Shown in pieces: positions 10,301 through 18,833 of a stretch of DNA of 64,000 nt (position 1 is its first letter; each line of letters starts with the position of its first letter). The notes under the pieces are model-generated. The model did no database searches. It was not told the DNA's origin and was given only the letters and a program-made list of their open reading frames with translations. The position numbers and the translations under genes were made by a program. This stretch comes from Methylibium sp. NZG (lineage in GTDB: Bacteria > Pseudomonadota > Gammaproteobacteria > Burkholderiales > Burkholderiaceae_C): the NCBI GenBank assembly GCA_001263235.1, contig LGRD01000004.1:1-64000 (forward strand), given 5' to 3'.

Positions 10301-10983
10301 AACACGCTGCGGATGCGCTCGCTCTTGATCGGCCCCGGGAACACGGTGTTCACGCGGATGCCGCGCACCCCGAGCTCTTCGGCCACCTTGAGCGACAGCG
10401 CGTTCAGCGCCGCCTTGGGCACCACATAGGCGGTGCGGCCGTAGTAGTTGGTGCGCGAAAAGATCGTCGAGACGTTGATGACCGACGCGCCTTGCTTCAA
10501 CACCGGCGCCGCCGCGCGCAGCATGTTCCACGACACGCCGAGGATGTTGCGCGTGGCCTGGGCCAGGGTTTCGGTGTCGGTCGAGCCCGCGGCGCGCAGG
10601 GTCTCGAGTTCTTCAGCCGTGAGTGGCACCTTCTCGATCGGCTGGCGCGGGCCGGCCGAGCCGGCGTTGTTGAGCAGGATGTCGATGCGGCCGTGGCGCG
10701 AGATGATCTCGGCGATGCCAGCGCGCACGCTGGCGGGGTCGGCGCCGTCCATCACCACCACGTCGGTCAACGTGGCGGGCACGCCGGTGTCGGCAATTGC
10801 GGCGTCGCGCGCCGCCTGCAGGCGCGCCAGCGTGCGGCCCGACATCACCACCAGCGCGCCCTGGCGCAGGTAGTGCCGCACGATTTCGCTGCCCAGGTTG
10901 CCGGCCGCGCCGGTGACGAGCGCCACCTTGCCGGCGAGGCGTCCTTCGGCGGCGATCGGTTGGGTCTTCTTCGCGGTGGCCAT
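7309..10983 (-). CDS. mcr: Bifunctional malonyl-CoA reductase (3-HP bi-cycle)
   Basis: NADPH-dependent enzyme reducing malonyl-CoA to malonate semialdehyde and on to 3-hydroxypropionate. The 1224 residues match the ~1220 of Chloroflexus Mcr, with the same two-SDR layout. The N-terminal half has TGAAGNLG (24-31), a serine at 172 and Tyr186/Lys190; in the family it reduces malonate semialdehyde. The C-terminal half has TGGSAGIGG (578-586), SSYFGGEK near 718 and Tyr737/Lys741; it makes the semialdehyde from malonyl-CoA. The C-terminus YRGMAITV is a family hallmark. The start at 10983 has a GAGGGAG ribosome site. It is the last gene of the smtA-to-mcr series, 118 bases after pcs. Both catalytic pairs are intact, so an active bifunctional enzyme is expected. 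Confidence 0.95.
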   Translation of the reverse strand: MATAKKTQPIAAEGRLAGKVALVTGAAGNLGSEIVRHYLRQGALVVMSGRTLARLQAARDAAIADTGVPATLTDVVVMDGADPASVRAGIAEIISRHGRIDILLNNAGSAGPRQPIEKVPLTAEELETLRAAGSTDTETLAQATRNILGVSWNMLRAAAPVLKQGASVINVSTIFSRTNYYGRTAYVVPKAALNALSLKVAEELGVRGIRVNTVFPGPIKSERIRSVFATMDQLKGANPGSTAEEFFGLMTLDRSFDGQALQKDFPVPTDIAHTCVFLGSDESAAFSGHAFEVTHGMRVPPESRSTWMNRPTLRSVDAHGHTILVAAGEQIDEALGLARLQAEVGAAVILGLARERDCVLAREKLAGSRGEGRIDVRVFDRTDPATMDAALTEDHGGPITGAIVMPAYGADRFSGAVSSASDDDMETFVDHELGGAIAVARKLSRYWKERTDLKQEPRVVFLTNPSDGGANAWANLLRAAMEELIRVWRDESEVDVRLGRRRFPEWGNQIIRYDNAEAENLPFTAGHTARLLFKEQRIRQVNLYLPSSIAEASGAKRATIGFTENLAGLHNGKVALITGGSAGIGGAVGRLLALGGARVMLAARRESELEVVRKRIVGELEDSGYSGAERRVMILPNVDVGQLHTLKPAVEATIAAYGRIDYLINNAGVSGAEEMAVDMSLAGWNATLDANLVSNYVLMHAVLPLMKKQGSGYVLNVSSYFGGEKNLAVAYPNRSDYAVSKAGQRAMVESMARFLGPEVQINAIAPGPVEGERLKGTGNRPGLFERRGKLILENRRVNAVHSAVVKAVRRGQPIDALLTRLAANDVAALAMDGEAPRELRDLAIACHKERSDDCTWGNYMLTEVIAERLSARLRRGGQFLSVPEWQNRADRGWLQRVPPEDKPYLPIKSVQTEAAKVRNGVLSLLHLGKMPTETEVALATVYFLADRAVSGETFMPSGGLSLERSITERELFGSPKRERLEAMRGRTVWLIGEHLVEYLAEAARQLVSECRVGRVVLLTRTEAGIAALRAALRDVPPDVLHTQAVGDEIEAGIDEALRQHGYPATIVSTPFAPLPDKTFGAQGEAALSPEEFRQLVQDNLTHQFRVARKASLIDGTQLVLVSPDVPAGGDPTGTGFALANFIKTTLHAFTATLAVENERLVHDVPVNQINLTRRARSEEPRNDAEHQEEVKRFARAVLLAGAPLPDAEDSRYRARIYRGMAITV

Positions 10984-11016
10984 GGAAACTACTCCCTCAA
11001 GTCGTTGAATGTCTCG

Positions 11017-11100
11017 TGCGTGTCTGGCGAGTGCTTGGCGCGTGTCGGCTGCGTGTCGAGTGCGTGCCAGACGTCGCGCGTGTCTCTTGCGTGTCTTGCG
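11017..11100. repeat. Degenerate short tandem repeats in the pcs-mcr spacer
   Basis: The spacer carries six copies of a GCGTGYCN core (plus strand; starts near 11019, 11039, 11051, 11062, 11078 and 11090) with related GAGTG/GTGCC intermediates at 10-20 base spacing. No stable single hairpin and no open frame is evident. The neighbouring genes of the cluster overlap or are close, apart from the mch-mcl gap, so this structured spacer stands out. A role in spacing or regulating mcr expression is speculative. Confidence 0.5.
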
Positions 11101-11101
11101 C

Positions 11102-14100
11102 TCAGGCGCGCAGGCCGGCGGCCCAGGCCTCGAACAGCGCGTCGCGGCCGCGCAGCCCCGGCGAGGGCAGCGCGTGGTTCACCACGTAAGTCGCGCCCTG
11201 GTGCTTGTTGTCCCACATCGCCTGGTGGGCAGCGGGCAACTCGTGCCAGGGCACGACGGTGGGCTCGGTCACGTCGAGCAGGCCGGCCGCCACCATGTCG
11301 TTCATGCGCGTCACCTCGAAGGCGTTGCACAAATGTGTGCCCAGGATCTGTGCGCTGGGCATCAGGATGCGCCGCTGCCGCGTCCACACCTGCGGTGCGT
11401 AGAAGGCGTAGCGTTGACCGGTCATTTCCTCGCAGTACACAACGCGGCCGGTGAAGGGCTTGACCAGCGAGGTGCTGACGCCCAGCGCGTCGTGGCCGGC
11501 GCGCTCCAGGATGAGGTCGGGCGCGCCGCGCGGGTTGTCGGGGCTGCGCAGCAGCGCGCCGACGGCCGCGCCGAAGGGCTTGAGTGTCCGGTCCTGGAAG
11601 TCGCGCACGCCGTGGCGGAAGGCTTCGATGTCGCGTTTGGCGTCGGCCAGCCGCGGCATCGTGGTCGGCCAGTCGAAGTTGTCGCCCTGGCGGCGGCGGA
11701 TGTCTTCGAGCGACACCACGCCGGCCACCGCGTCCTCGAAGCCGAGCGACTGCACGAACTCGCGCTGCGCGTCGGTGGTTGTGGCCACCACGGTGCGGGC
11801 GCCGATCGCGCGCACGGCCTCGATCATTTCCAGTCCGGTCGCGTCGAGCAGCGCCGTGCTTTGCACTCCGTAATAGAGCAACACCGCCTCACCGGCGCGC
11901 GCGCCAGCGCGTTGCAGCATCGTCTCGGGCGCTGTGCTGCCGGGCTTGCCGACGAGGGTCAGGTGGTAGCCCGAGGACGCGCCGTAGAACGCCAGCGTGC
12001 CGCCTTCGCCGAGCAACTGGAAGCTGCGCGGGAATGCGGTCTCGCCCGCGTGCGAGACGGCGTAGTCGGCCAAACGGCCGCCATTCTGGCGGCGGAACTC
12101 GTCGAGCAGCGGTGCACCCGCCGCCTCCCACTCGGCGGCGCCGCCTTCCGGCACCGGCGTGTAGAGCGAGGCAAAGCGCGCCTCGGTGCGGTCGAGCGCG
12201 CCGACCGCGCCTTGCGTCTTGACGAAGTCTGCGCGTGCGGCGCTCGACACGCCGCCTGTCACCGCCAAGCCGGCGCGTGTGGCACTCTTCAGCGCCTCCA
12301 GGCCGGTTCCGGTGGCCGCACCCTCGACGAACAGCGCCTTGCCCGGCGCGATGCGCAGTGTGGTGAACAGCGTCCGCACGATCGTGCCCAGGTTCAGGAT
12401 GTACGAGCCCGCCTGCTCCAGCGTCAGGTCGCCTGGCAGCGGGTGCAACTGCGGGCTCTGGGTGATGAGGAACTGCGCGTGGCTGCCGGTGCGGGTTTCG
12501 TAACCCTGGATCGAGAAGCCGACGTACATCGGGTCGCGGCCGGCGAGCGGGCTGAGCAGGTCGGTCTGGCCTGAGTACACCGCCACCAGGTCGCCCACCT
12601 TGAGGCGCCCCTCGCGCTTGGCCTCGCTGCCGAGCGCGGCCACCAGCGCCACGCCGCCGGAGCCGGTGACCTGCACGTCTTCCTCGTGGTTGTCGAACGG
12701 CGAGACCGGAATGCCGGTGAGCGCCCAGATGTCGTTGAAGTTCACTTCCGACGCGAGCATGTAGACGAGCGCTTCGTTCGGCTCAGGCGTTTCCACCGGC
12801 ACGATCAACTCGACCTCGCTCTTCTTCGGCTCGCCGAAGCGCGGCTCGCCGGTGGCGGGGTCGCGCGGCACGCCGAAGCCGTACTGCCACGCGGGCAGCG
12901 GCGTGATGCCGGGGTAGAACGGTGCGCCGCGCGGCAGCAGTGCGTTTTGCGCAAGTTGCGTGTCGATCCAGCCGCCGTGCTCGTCGGCAATCCGCACCGC
13001 GCCGCGCCGAATCGGCAAGGCCGGGCTTTTCTTCTCCATGAACTGCTCGATGCCGGTCTTGCCGCCTTGCGGGTCGATCACGGCTTGCGCGAACAGTTCG
13101 GCCTCGATCGTCAAACCTGCATCGATCCCTTGCGTCCAGCCCGTGCGGATGGCCTTCAGCGCACGGTCGCGCGCACTGGCGCGGCCGGCCCATTGCAGTT
13201 GGGCCTGCACTTGCTGCAGGTGTGCGTCGTCCAGCGCTTCATCAAGCGAGTGGATCGAAGGCTTGGCCCAGATCTTGACCTGGTCGTGCCGCTCGCGCAG
13301 CGCGCGGCCGAGCGTGGAGCCGGCGGAGTCGCCCAGGAACTCGCGGATGCGCGCGTGCGCGGCCGACACCACGTCGCCCGACGCGCCGGCAAGCTCGTCC
13401 ACCACGCCCATCGCCAGCGCTTCGCCGCCGCCGATGTTGCGGCCGCCCAGGATCATGTCGAGCGCGTCGCGCAAGCCCTCTTCACCGCGGCGCGAGGCCA
13501 AAAGCCGCGGCAGCCGCTGCGTGCCGCCATAGCCTGGCAACAAGCGCAGGCGGATCTCGGGCTGGCCGAAGCGCGCCGTCGGCTCGGCGATGCGGTAGTG
13601 GCAGGCCAGTGCGAACTCCATGCCGCCGCCCAGCGCCACGCCCTGGATCGCCGCGATGCACGGCTTGTTCATGCGCTCGATCTTGCGGAAGGCCAGGTGC
13701 GCGTTGTTGGGCAGTGCGCGTGCTTCGTCGAGCGTGCGGATGTCTTCGAGCAACTGGCGGATGTCGGCGCCCGCCACGAAGCTCGCCGTGCCCTGACCAG
13801 TGAACACCACCGCGGCCACGTCGTCGCGCCGCGAAAGGTGCTCCACCACGACCGTCAACTCATCGAGCGCGCGTTCATTCAGCGCATTGACCGGCGGGTT
13901 GGTCACGATCACTGTGGCCACGCGGTGCGTTCCCTTGGCCGTCACCACGGTGTTCGTCTGCACCGTGAAGTAGCGGTAGCGCTCGAACATCTGTTGTTCG
14001 TCGGCCAGGCGCTGCTTGCGCTTCCAGTCGTCGATCACGCGCTTGAACTCGCCGATCGATTCGGGGTTCTTGAGTGTCGAGGCGTCGCCGACGTCGGTGT

Positions 14101-16597
14101 CTTCGACGAGCGCGCGAACCATGCGGCGCATGTACTTGCCGCTGCGCGTTTCGGGGAACTGAGTGACCTCGATGAAGTCGCTCGGCACGGCCACGGCGCC
14201 TTTTTCAGACCGCACCAGGTCGGTCAGGCGGCGGCGGTCGTCTTGCGTGAGCTTGCGGCCGGCAGCCGGCTTGACGAAGGCCAGCGGCGTCAGGCCTTTC
14301 TCGCGGTGCGGCGCACCGACGACGATCACGTTGCCCACCGGGCTGTCGGGGTCGAGCGACTTGTGGCGCAGGATCGCGCCTTCGATCTCTTCGGTGCCCA
14401 TGCGGTGGCCGCTGACGTTGATCACGTCGTCGCTGCGGCCGTGCAGGCTGAAGCTGCCGTCGTCGTAGCGCACCGCAAAGTCGCCCTGCGTGTAGGCCCA
14501 GGTGCCGCGCCAGCGCGCCCAGTAGGTGGTGAGCCAGCGCTTGGCGTCGCCCTTCCAGTGGCCGCCGCCCTTGCTGAACACGCGGCCGTCGGTCACGCTG
14601 AAGTTCTCGGCATCGCCCCACACGGTGCGGGCCAGGTAAGGGTAGGGCGCGGCGATGACGATCTCGCCCTTCTCGCCTTCTTCGGCCGGCCGCCAGGCCA
14701 CACCGCCGGCCGCATGCTCGCGTTCGAACGGCGTCACCGCCTCGGCGGGCGACGCGGCGTCTTCAATCCACACATCGCCATGCACCCACGGCAGCGGGTA
14801 GGTATGCGCATCCGCGCGAAGCGGAAAGTCGGCGTTGCCGTAGAAGTGCGTCCAGACCATGCCGCCGTGCTCGGTGGCCCAGTAGCTGTTGATGTATTGC
14901 GGCGTCATCAACTCCATGCCGAACTGCTGCACGGCCGGGCTCGTCGGCTCGGCGCAGAAGGTGGCCACACGCAGCGAGCTGAGGTTGTACTGCTGCACGT
15001 CGCGCGCGTTCTGCGCGTCGGCCATGATCGTCTTCAGGAAGGTCACGCCGGCCTTGAAGATGCGCACCTTGTAGCGCTCGATCATCGACGCGTATCGCCC
15101 CGCGTGCGGGAAGGTGGGCGCGCCTTCGCCCAGCACGCCGGTGCAGCGCGTGGTCATCGTCGCACTCAGCATGTAGCTCTGGCCGGTGATCCAGCCGGGG
15201 TCGGCCACGACGTAGACCACGTCGCCCGGCCTTGCGTCGAAGGCCACTGCCATGGTGTAGGCCACGCCCGCGGTGTAGCCGCCGTGCACATGCACCACGC
15301 CCTTGGGCTTGCCGGTGGAGCCCGAGGTGTAGATGAAGAACAGCGGAAACTCCGCGTCCACCGGCAGCGGCGGAGCGGCGGCCCAGACGGCGCGCACGAA
15401 GTCGGCGTCGGGCAGCGCGAGGAGTGCGGCTTCTGTGTCGACCGCGAAGCCTGCTGCGCGCGCGGCCTTGAGCAGCGTGGCCAGCGCCGCGTCGGTGAGG
15501 TCGTGGCTCCATTGGTCGCGCTCGGCGCGCCACACCAGGTCGGCCTGCGCGGTGTGGCGCACCACCACCACAGCTTCCACGCGTTGCGGCGTGGCGACCA
15601 GCGCTTCGGCCACCGCCGTGCGCACGCGCGAGGCCTGAGCGGCGTTCAGGCGGCCGGCGCGGCCGAGGTCGCGAAGCGCGCGGCCCACGCCACGCATCGC
15701 GTCGCTGCGTTGCACGGTCACTTCGCCGGCCAGCGTGTCGTCCACGGTGGTCAGCACCTGCTCGACGTCGGCCGTCTCCAAGCCCAGCGTCGCCAGCCGC
15801 GCGCCGATGGCCGAGCGCACCGTGGCGACAGGCACATAGTCGTCGAGCGCCGGGTCGGTGTAGGCCGTCTTGAACGGCACGATTTGCGCGTTGCGGTAAC
15901 CGCCGTCGGCGGTGATCACGATGCGCGCCCCGGCGTCGTGAATGCGGTCCGACAGCGTCTTGTCGGAGAAGCCGCCGAACACCGGCGTGTAGATCACACC
16001 CAGCCGCTTGGCCGCTTCGGTCCAGTACAACTGTGCCGGGATATTGGGGAGGTTCAGCGCAATGCGATCACCGGCCTTCAAGCCGAGCGCTTGCAGCGCC
16101 AGCGCGCACTTGGCGGTCTCCAGCAGCAAGGCCTTGCGCGTGATCACGTGCGCGTCCACCGGCGCGCCGCGGCCCTGGTCTTGCGACATGTCCCAGCGGT
16201 CGCCTTCGTAGAAGAACGCCGCCTCCGACCCGAAGCCGGCGAGCACGTGGCGATCGACCTCGTTGAAGCAGGCGTTGGTGCGGCCACCGGCAAACCACTT
16301 CCAGTGCGGCGCGTCGCTCGCGTCGAAGGCGCGCTCCCAGGGCTCGAAGGTGGCGCCGAGGTCGGCGCTGACGGGTGCGCCGCTCGTGGCATCCCAGCCA
16401 GCCCAGCGACGGCTGCCTTCGTCGTATGACAGCCACGCATTCTTGGCCGCTACAAACCAGTGAATCTGCCGGCGCGCAATGGCGCCGTGGAACGCGCCAG
16501 GATCGGCAAGCGCCGCCGCACGCTGGCGCTGCCAGTCGGCACGGCTGCGGATCGGGTTGGCGTGGGCCTGCGGCACGGGGACGATGCGGTTGTTCAT
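11102..16597 (-). CDS. pcs: Trifunctional propionyl-CoA synthase (3-HP bi-cycle)
   Basis: Fusion enzyme of 1831 residues (Chloroflexus Pcs about 1820) converting 3-hydroxypropionate plus CoA, ATP and NADPH to propionyl-CoA. The acyl-CoA synthetase part (about 1-880) has YTSGSTGKPKG near 422, GRSDDVINVSGHRMGTEEIE and a catalytic-Lys ETRSGKYMRR block near 819. The enoyl-CoA hydratase part (about 890-1290) has FVAGADIRQL near 942, LGGGMEFALACHYR near 992 and GYGGTQRLPRL. The medium-chain reductase part (about 1300-1831) has VNFNDIWALTGIPVSP, resembling crotonyl-CoA reductase/carboxylase proteins. The ATG at 16597 overlaps the mch stop (ATGA), showing translational coupling. All three modules look intact. 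Confidence 0.95.
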   Translation of the reverse strand: MNNRIVPVPQAHANPIRSRADWQRQRAAALADPGAFHGAIARRQIHWFVAAKNAWLSYDEGSRRWAGWDATSGAPVSADLGATFEPWERAFDASDAPHWKWFAGGRTNACFNEVDRHVLAGFGSEAAFFYEGDRWDMSQDQGRGAPVDAHVITRKALLLETAKCALALQALGLKAGDRIALNLPNIPAQLYWTEAAKRLGVIYTPVFGGFSDKTLSDRIHDAGARIVITADGGYRNAQIVPFKTAYTDPALDDYVPVATVRSAIGARLATLGLETADVEQVLTTVDDTLAGEVTVQRSDAMRGVGRALRDLGRAGRLNAAQASRVRTAVAEALVATPQRVEAVVVVRHTAQADLVWRAERDQWSHDLTDAALATLLKAARAAGFAVDTEAALLALPDADFVRAVWAAAPPLPVDAEFPLFFIYTSGSTGKPKGVVHVHGGYTAGVAYTMAVAFDARPGDVVYVVADPGWITGQSYMLSATMTTRCTGVLGEGAPTFPHAGRYASMIERYKVRIFKAGVTFLKTIMADAQNARDVQQYNLSSLRVATFCAEPTSPAVQQFGMELMTPQYINSYWATEHGGMVWTHFYGNADFPLRADAHTYPLPWVHGDVWIEDAASPAEAVTPFEREHAAGGVAWRPAEEGEKGEIVIAAPYPYLARTVWGDAENFSVTDGRVFSKGGGHWKGDAKRWLTTYWARWRGTWAYTQGDFAVRYDDGSFSLHGRSDDVINVSGHRMGTEEIEGAILRHKSLDPDSPVGNVIVVGAPHREKGLTPLAFVKPAAGRKLTQDDRRRLTDLVRSEKGAVAVPSDFIEVTQFPETRSGKYMRRMVRALVEDTDVGDASTLKNPESIGEFKRVIDDWKRKQRLADEQQMFERYRYFTVQTNTVVTAKGTHRVATVIVTNPPVNALNERALDELTVVVEHLSRRDDVAAVVFTGQGTASFVAGADIRQLLEDIRTLDEARALPNNAHLAFRKIERMNKPCIAAIQGVALGGGMEFALACHYRIAEPTARFGQPEIRLRLLPGYGGTQRLPRLLASRRGEEGLRDALDMILGGRNIGGGEALAMGVVDELAGASGDVVSAAHARIREFLGDSAGSTLGRALRERHDQVKIWAKPSIHSLDEALDDAHLQQVQAQLQWAGRASARDRALKAIRTGWTQGIDAGLTIEAELFAQAVIDPQGGKTGIEQFMEKKSPALPIRRGAVRIADEHGGWIDTQLAQNALLPRGAPFYPGITPLPAWQYGFGVPRDPATGEPRFGEPKKSEVELIVPVETPEPNEALVYMLASEVNFNDIWALTGIPVSPFDNHEEDVQVTGSGGVALVAALGSEAKREGRLKVGDLVAVYSGQTDLLSPLAGRDPMYVGFSIQGYETRTGSHAQFLITQSPQLHPLPGDLTLEQAGSYILNLGTIVRTLFTTLRIAPGKALFVEGAATGTGLEALKSATRAGLAVTGGVSSAARADFVKTQGAVGALDRTEARFASLYTPVPEGGAAEWEAAGAPLLDEFRRQNGGRLADYAVSHAGETAFPRSFQLLGEGGTLAFYGASSGYHLTLVGKPGSTAPETMLQRAGARAGEAVLLYYGVQSTALLDATGLEMIEAVRAIGARTVVATTTDAQREFVQSLGFEDAVAGVVSLEDIRRRQGDNFDWPTTMPRLADAKRDIEAFRHGVRDFQDRTLKPFGAAVGALLRSPDNPRGAPDLILERAGHDALGVSTSLVKPFTGRVVYCEEMTGQRYAFYAPQVWTRQRRILMPSAQILGTHLCNAFEVTRMNDMVAAGLLDVTEPTVVPWHELPAAHQAMWDNKHQGATYVVNHALPSPGLRGRDALFEAWAAGLRA

Positions 16598-17652
16598 GTT
16601 CTTCGAGGCATCAAAACGGAGTAGTCGAGATCGAGCACCACCGACGGGTCGGCAGGCGCGGCGGCGTCGTGGCTCGGAAAGTCGTGCGCCGGGCGGTCCT
16701 TGGTGGCGACGGTGCGGATGCGCAGCGCGCCGATGTCGCGGCGGCTGGGCAGCGCGTCCTTCGCGACCACCTCCGACCAGGCGTAGATCGTGTCGCCGGC
16801 AAAGCTCGGTGCGCTGTGCTTGCCGCCGTGGATCGCGGCGACGCACAACGCGTTGGCCAGGCCGTTGTACGACAGCGCCCGCGCGATGCTGATGACGTGG
16901 CCGCCATAGACGATGCGCTTGCCGAAACGGCCCTCGCGCTCGACGTGTTGGTTGAAGTGGACCTTGGCGGTGTTCTGGTAGAGGCGCGTGGCGAGCATGT
17001 GCTCGGCTTCCTCGATGGTCGTGCCGTCCACATGGTCGATGCGCTCGCCCACCGCGTAGTCGTCCCACAAAAACTCGCTGCCGGCGCGGGCGGTGTCGTA
17101 GCCCGATCTGCCGACGGAAAACGGGCAGTGCAGTGCATCGACCGACACCGACGTTGGCAGTTCAGGCACCACCGTCTCGGGCGGCGGCGTGTCGAAATCG
17201 CGCTTGCGCACCATCACCCAGCGCCGGTAGTCGAGCACCGTCGCGCCGTGCTGGTTGACGCCGGTCGAGTGCACGTAGACGACGCCGGTCTTGCCGTCCT
17301 TGTTGGGCTTCAGGCCGATCACGCGCGAGTCGCTTGCGATCGTGTCGCCCGGGTAGAGCGGCGCGCCGAAGCAGCCGCCGGCGTAGCCGAGGTTCGCGAT
17401 GGCGTTGAGCGATACGTCGGCCACCGTGCGCCCGAAGACCATGTGAAAGGCCAACATCGAGTCGATCGGCGCGCGGGGCAGGCCGAGGCTTTGCGCAAAC
17501 GGGTTGGACGAGTTGACCGCGAAGCGCGAGCCGAACAGCGCTGTGTAGGCCGCCACGTCGCCCACGGTGATCGTGCGCGGTGGGGCGTGGACGATCGTCT
17601 GGCCGAGGCGGAAGTCCTCGAAGAAGTTGCCGGGTCTTGTTTTCGTTTTCAT
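16594..17652 (-). CDS. mch: Mesaconyl-C1-CoA hydratase / beta-methylmalyl-CoA dehydratase
   Basis: Double hot-dog (MaoC-like) hydratase of 352 residues interconverting beta-methylmalyl-CoA and mesaconyl-C1-CoA. In the 3-HP bi-cycle it dehydrates beta-methylmalyl-CoA formed from glyoxylate and propionyl-CoA. The family opening is seen (GNFFEDFRLGQTIVHAPPRT, then DVAAYTALFGSRFAVNSSNPFAQSLGL), with AKVHFNQHVEREGRFGKRIVYGGHVIS in the second domain. Its last codons overlap the pcs start. It lies between mcl and pcs, and mch next to mcl is the Chloroflexus order. The ethylmalonyl-CoA pathway also uses this enzyme, but ccr and ecm are absent here while mct, meh and smtAB are present. Confidence 0.93.
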   Translation of the reverse strand: MKTKTRPGNFFEDFRLGQTIVHAPPRTITVGDVAAYTALFGSRFAVNSSNPFAQSLGLPRAPIDSMLAFHMVFGRTVADVSLNAIANLGYAGGCFGAPLYPGDTIASDSRVIGLKPNKDGKTGVVYVHSTGVNQHGATVLDYRRWVMVRKRDFDTPPPETVVPELPTSVSVDALHCPFSVGRSGYDTARAGSEFLWDDYAVGERIDHVDGTTIEEAEHMLATRLYQNTAKVHFNQHVEREGRFGKRIVYGGHVISIARALSYNGLANALCVAAIHGGKHSAPSFAGDTIYAWSEVVAKDALPSRRDIGALRIRTVATKDRPAHDFPSHDAAAPADPSVVLDLDYSVLMPRRT

Positions 17653-17683
17653 GTGGGCCCCTCGCCCGACGAGTACATCGGCC

Positions 17684-17700
17684 GATCCCCCGGGGGGATC
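17684..17700. repeat. GC-rich hairpin in the mcl-mch spacer
   Basis: GATCCCCC pairs with GGGGGATC around a single base, a very stable stem in a 106-base gap between mcl and mch. There is no U-tract on the minus strand, so a classic terminator is unlikely. Partial attenuation or mRNA processing between the upstream (smtAB-mct-mcl) and downstream (mch-pcs-mcr) parts is possible. The surrounding spacer may be an extragenic repeat of the genome. Confidence 0.5.
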
Positions 17701-17758
17701 GCGTTCCGGCTTGGGAGCGGCCCGGCGCTCGGCCCGCGGCTCTTCGACAGAGGTTTCA

Positions 17759-18802
17759 TCACAGTCCGTAGGCCGAAGCCAGGTCGGGGTCTTTGCGTGC
17801 CACGAGCCGCGCCAGGTCGACCATCACCTTGGCCTGCTTCCAGGTCGCGTCGTCCTGCATCTTGCCGTCGATGGTGGCCACGCCGGTGCCGTCGGGCATG
17901 GCCTCCAAGATGCGCTTGGCGAACAGCACTTCCTTCACGTCGGGGCTGAAGACGCGCCGCGCGATGGCGATCTGGTTCGGCGCGAGCGACCATGCGCCGG
18001 TGCAACCCATAATGAACGCGTTGCGGAACTGCGCCTCACAACCGGCCTCGTCTTTCAGGTCGCCGAACGGGCCGTAAAAGGCGCGGATGCCGCTTGCCGC
18101 GCACGCATCGACCATGCGCGCGAAGGTGTAGTGCCACAGGTCTTGCTGCGCGAACGGGCGTTGCGTCTGGCCTTCTGACGGATCGGCGAGCACGCCGTAG
18201 AATGGGTGACCACCGCCGACGCGCGTGGTCTTCATGCCGCGCGAGGCGGCCAGGTCGGCCGGCCCCAGGCTCATGCCGTGCATGCGCGGGCTGGCCCGCG
18301 CGATCTCGTCGACGTTCTTCACGCCTTCTGCAGTTTCAAGCAGCGCGTGGATCAGAACAGGCTTCTTGATGCCGTGGCGCGCTTCGAGCAGCGCGAGGTA
18401 CTGGTCGACGAAGTGAATGTCCCACGGGCCTTCGACCTTGGGGATCATGACCGCGTCGAGCCGGTTGCCGACGCCGGCCACGATCTGCGCCAGGTCGTCG
18501 AGCAACCACGGGCTGTTCAGGCAGTTCACGCGCACCCACAGCGCGGTGTCGCCGAGGTCGGTGTTCTTCACGGCGTCGATGAAACCGCTGCGCGCGGCTT
18601 CTTTCGAGTCGATGGGAATTGCGTCTTCCAGGTTGCCGCACAGCACGTCGACCTGCTTGGCGGTATCGCCCAGCCGCGCTCGAATCTTGTCGATGTGCGG
18701 CGGGAAGAAATGCACCACGCGCTCGGGCCGCACCGGCAGCTCGCGGAACGGCGCTGGCGCGCCGATCGCGAGCGACTTGTAGAAGTGGTTGGGCAGCTTC
18801 AT
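17759..18802 (-). CDS. mcl: L-malyl-CoA / beta-methylmalyl-CoA / citramalyl-CoA lyase
   Basis: Mg-dependent CitE-like lyase of 347 residues (Chloroflexus Mcl 348). In the bi-cycle it cleaves malyl-CoA to acetyl-CoA and glyoxylate, condenses glyoxylate with propionyl-CoA, and cleaves citramalyl-CoA to acetyl-CoA and pyruvate. Visible hallmarks are the N-terminal [14 protein letters not shown], the CoA/metal regions [19 protein letters not shown] and [19 protein letters not shown], and [18 protein letters not shown]. The start at 18802 gives the family N-terminus. It follows mct by 31 bases. A role limited to the ethylmalonyl-CoA pathway is possible for Mcl alone, but the neighbours argue for the bi-cycle. 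Confidence 0.94.
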   Translation of the reverse strand: MKLPNHFYKSLAIGAPAPFRELPVRPERVVHFFPPHIDKIRARLGDTAKQVDVLCGNLEDAIPIDSKEAARSGFIDAVKNTDLGDTALWVRVNCLNSPWLLDDLAQIVAGVGNRLDAVMIPKVEGPWDIHFVDQYLALLEARHGIKKPVLIHALLETAEGVKNVDEIARASPRMHGMSLGPADLAASRGMKTTRVGGGHPFYGVLADPSEGQTQRPFAQQDLWHYTFARMVDACAASGIRAFYGPFGDLKDEAGCEAQFRNAFIMGCTGAWSLAPNQIAIARRVFSPDVKEVLFAKRILEAMPDGTGVATIDGKMQDDATWKQAKVMVDLARLVARKDPDLASAYGL

Positions 18803-18833
18803 CGGGGTCCTCTTGGTTCCTGAACTTGTGATG

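Noticed and set aside
7303-11454. Very long plus-strand open frame opposite mcr
   Set aside because: Antisense shadow caused by GC-rich third positions; composition is His/Arg/Ala-rich with no domain, while mcr on the minus strand is a clear full-length enzyme.
12686-16429. 1247-residue plus-strand open frame opposite pcs
   Set aside because: Same antisense artefact; the three Pcs modules on the minus strand explain the sequence.
16594-18802. mch and mcl as part of the ethylmalonyl-CoA pathway
   Set aside because: Crotonyl-CoA carboxylase/reductase and ethylmalonyl-CoA mutase genes are absent here, while mct, meh, smtAB, pcs and mcr are present.
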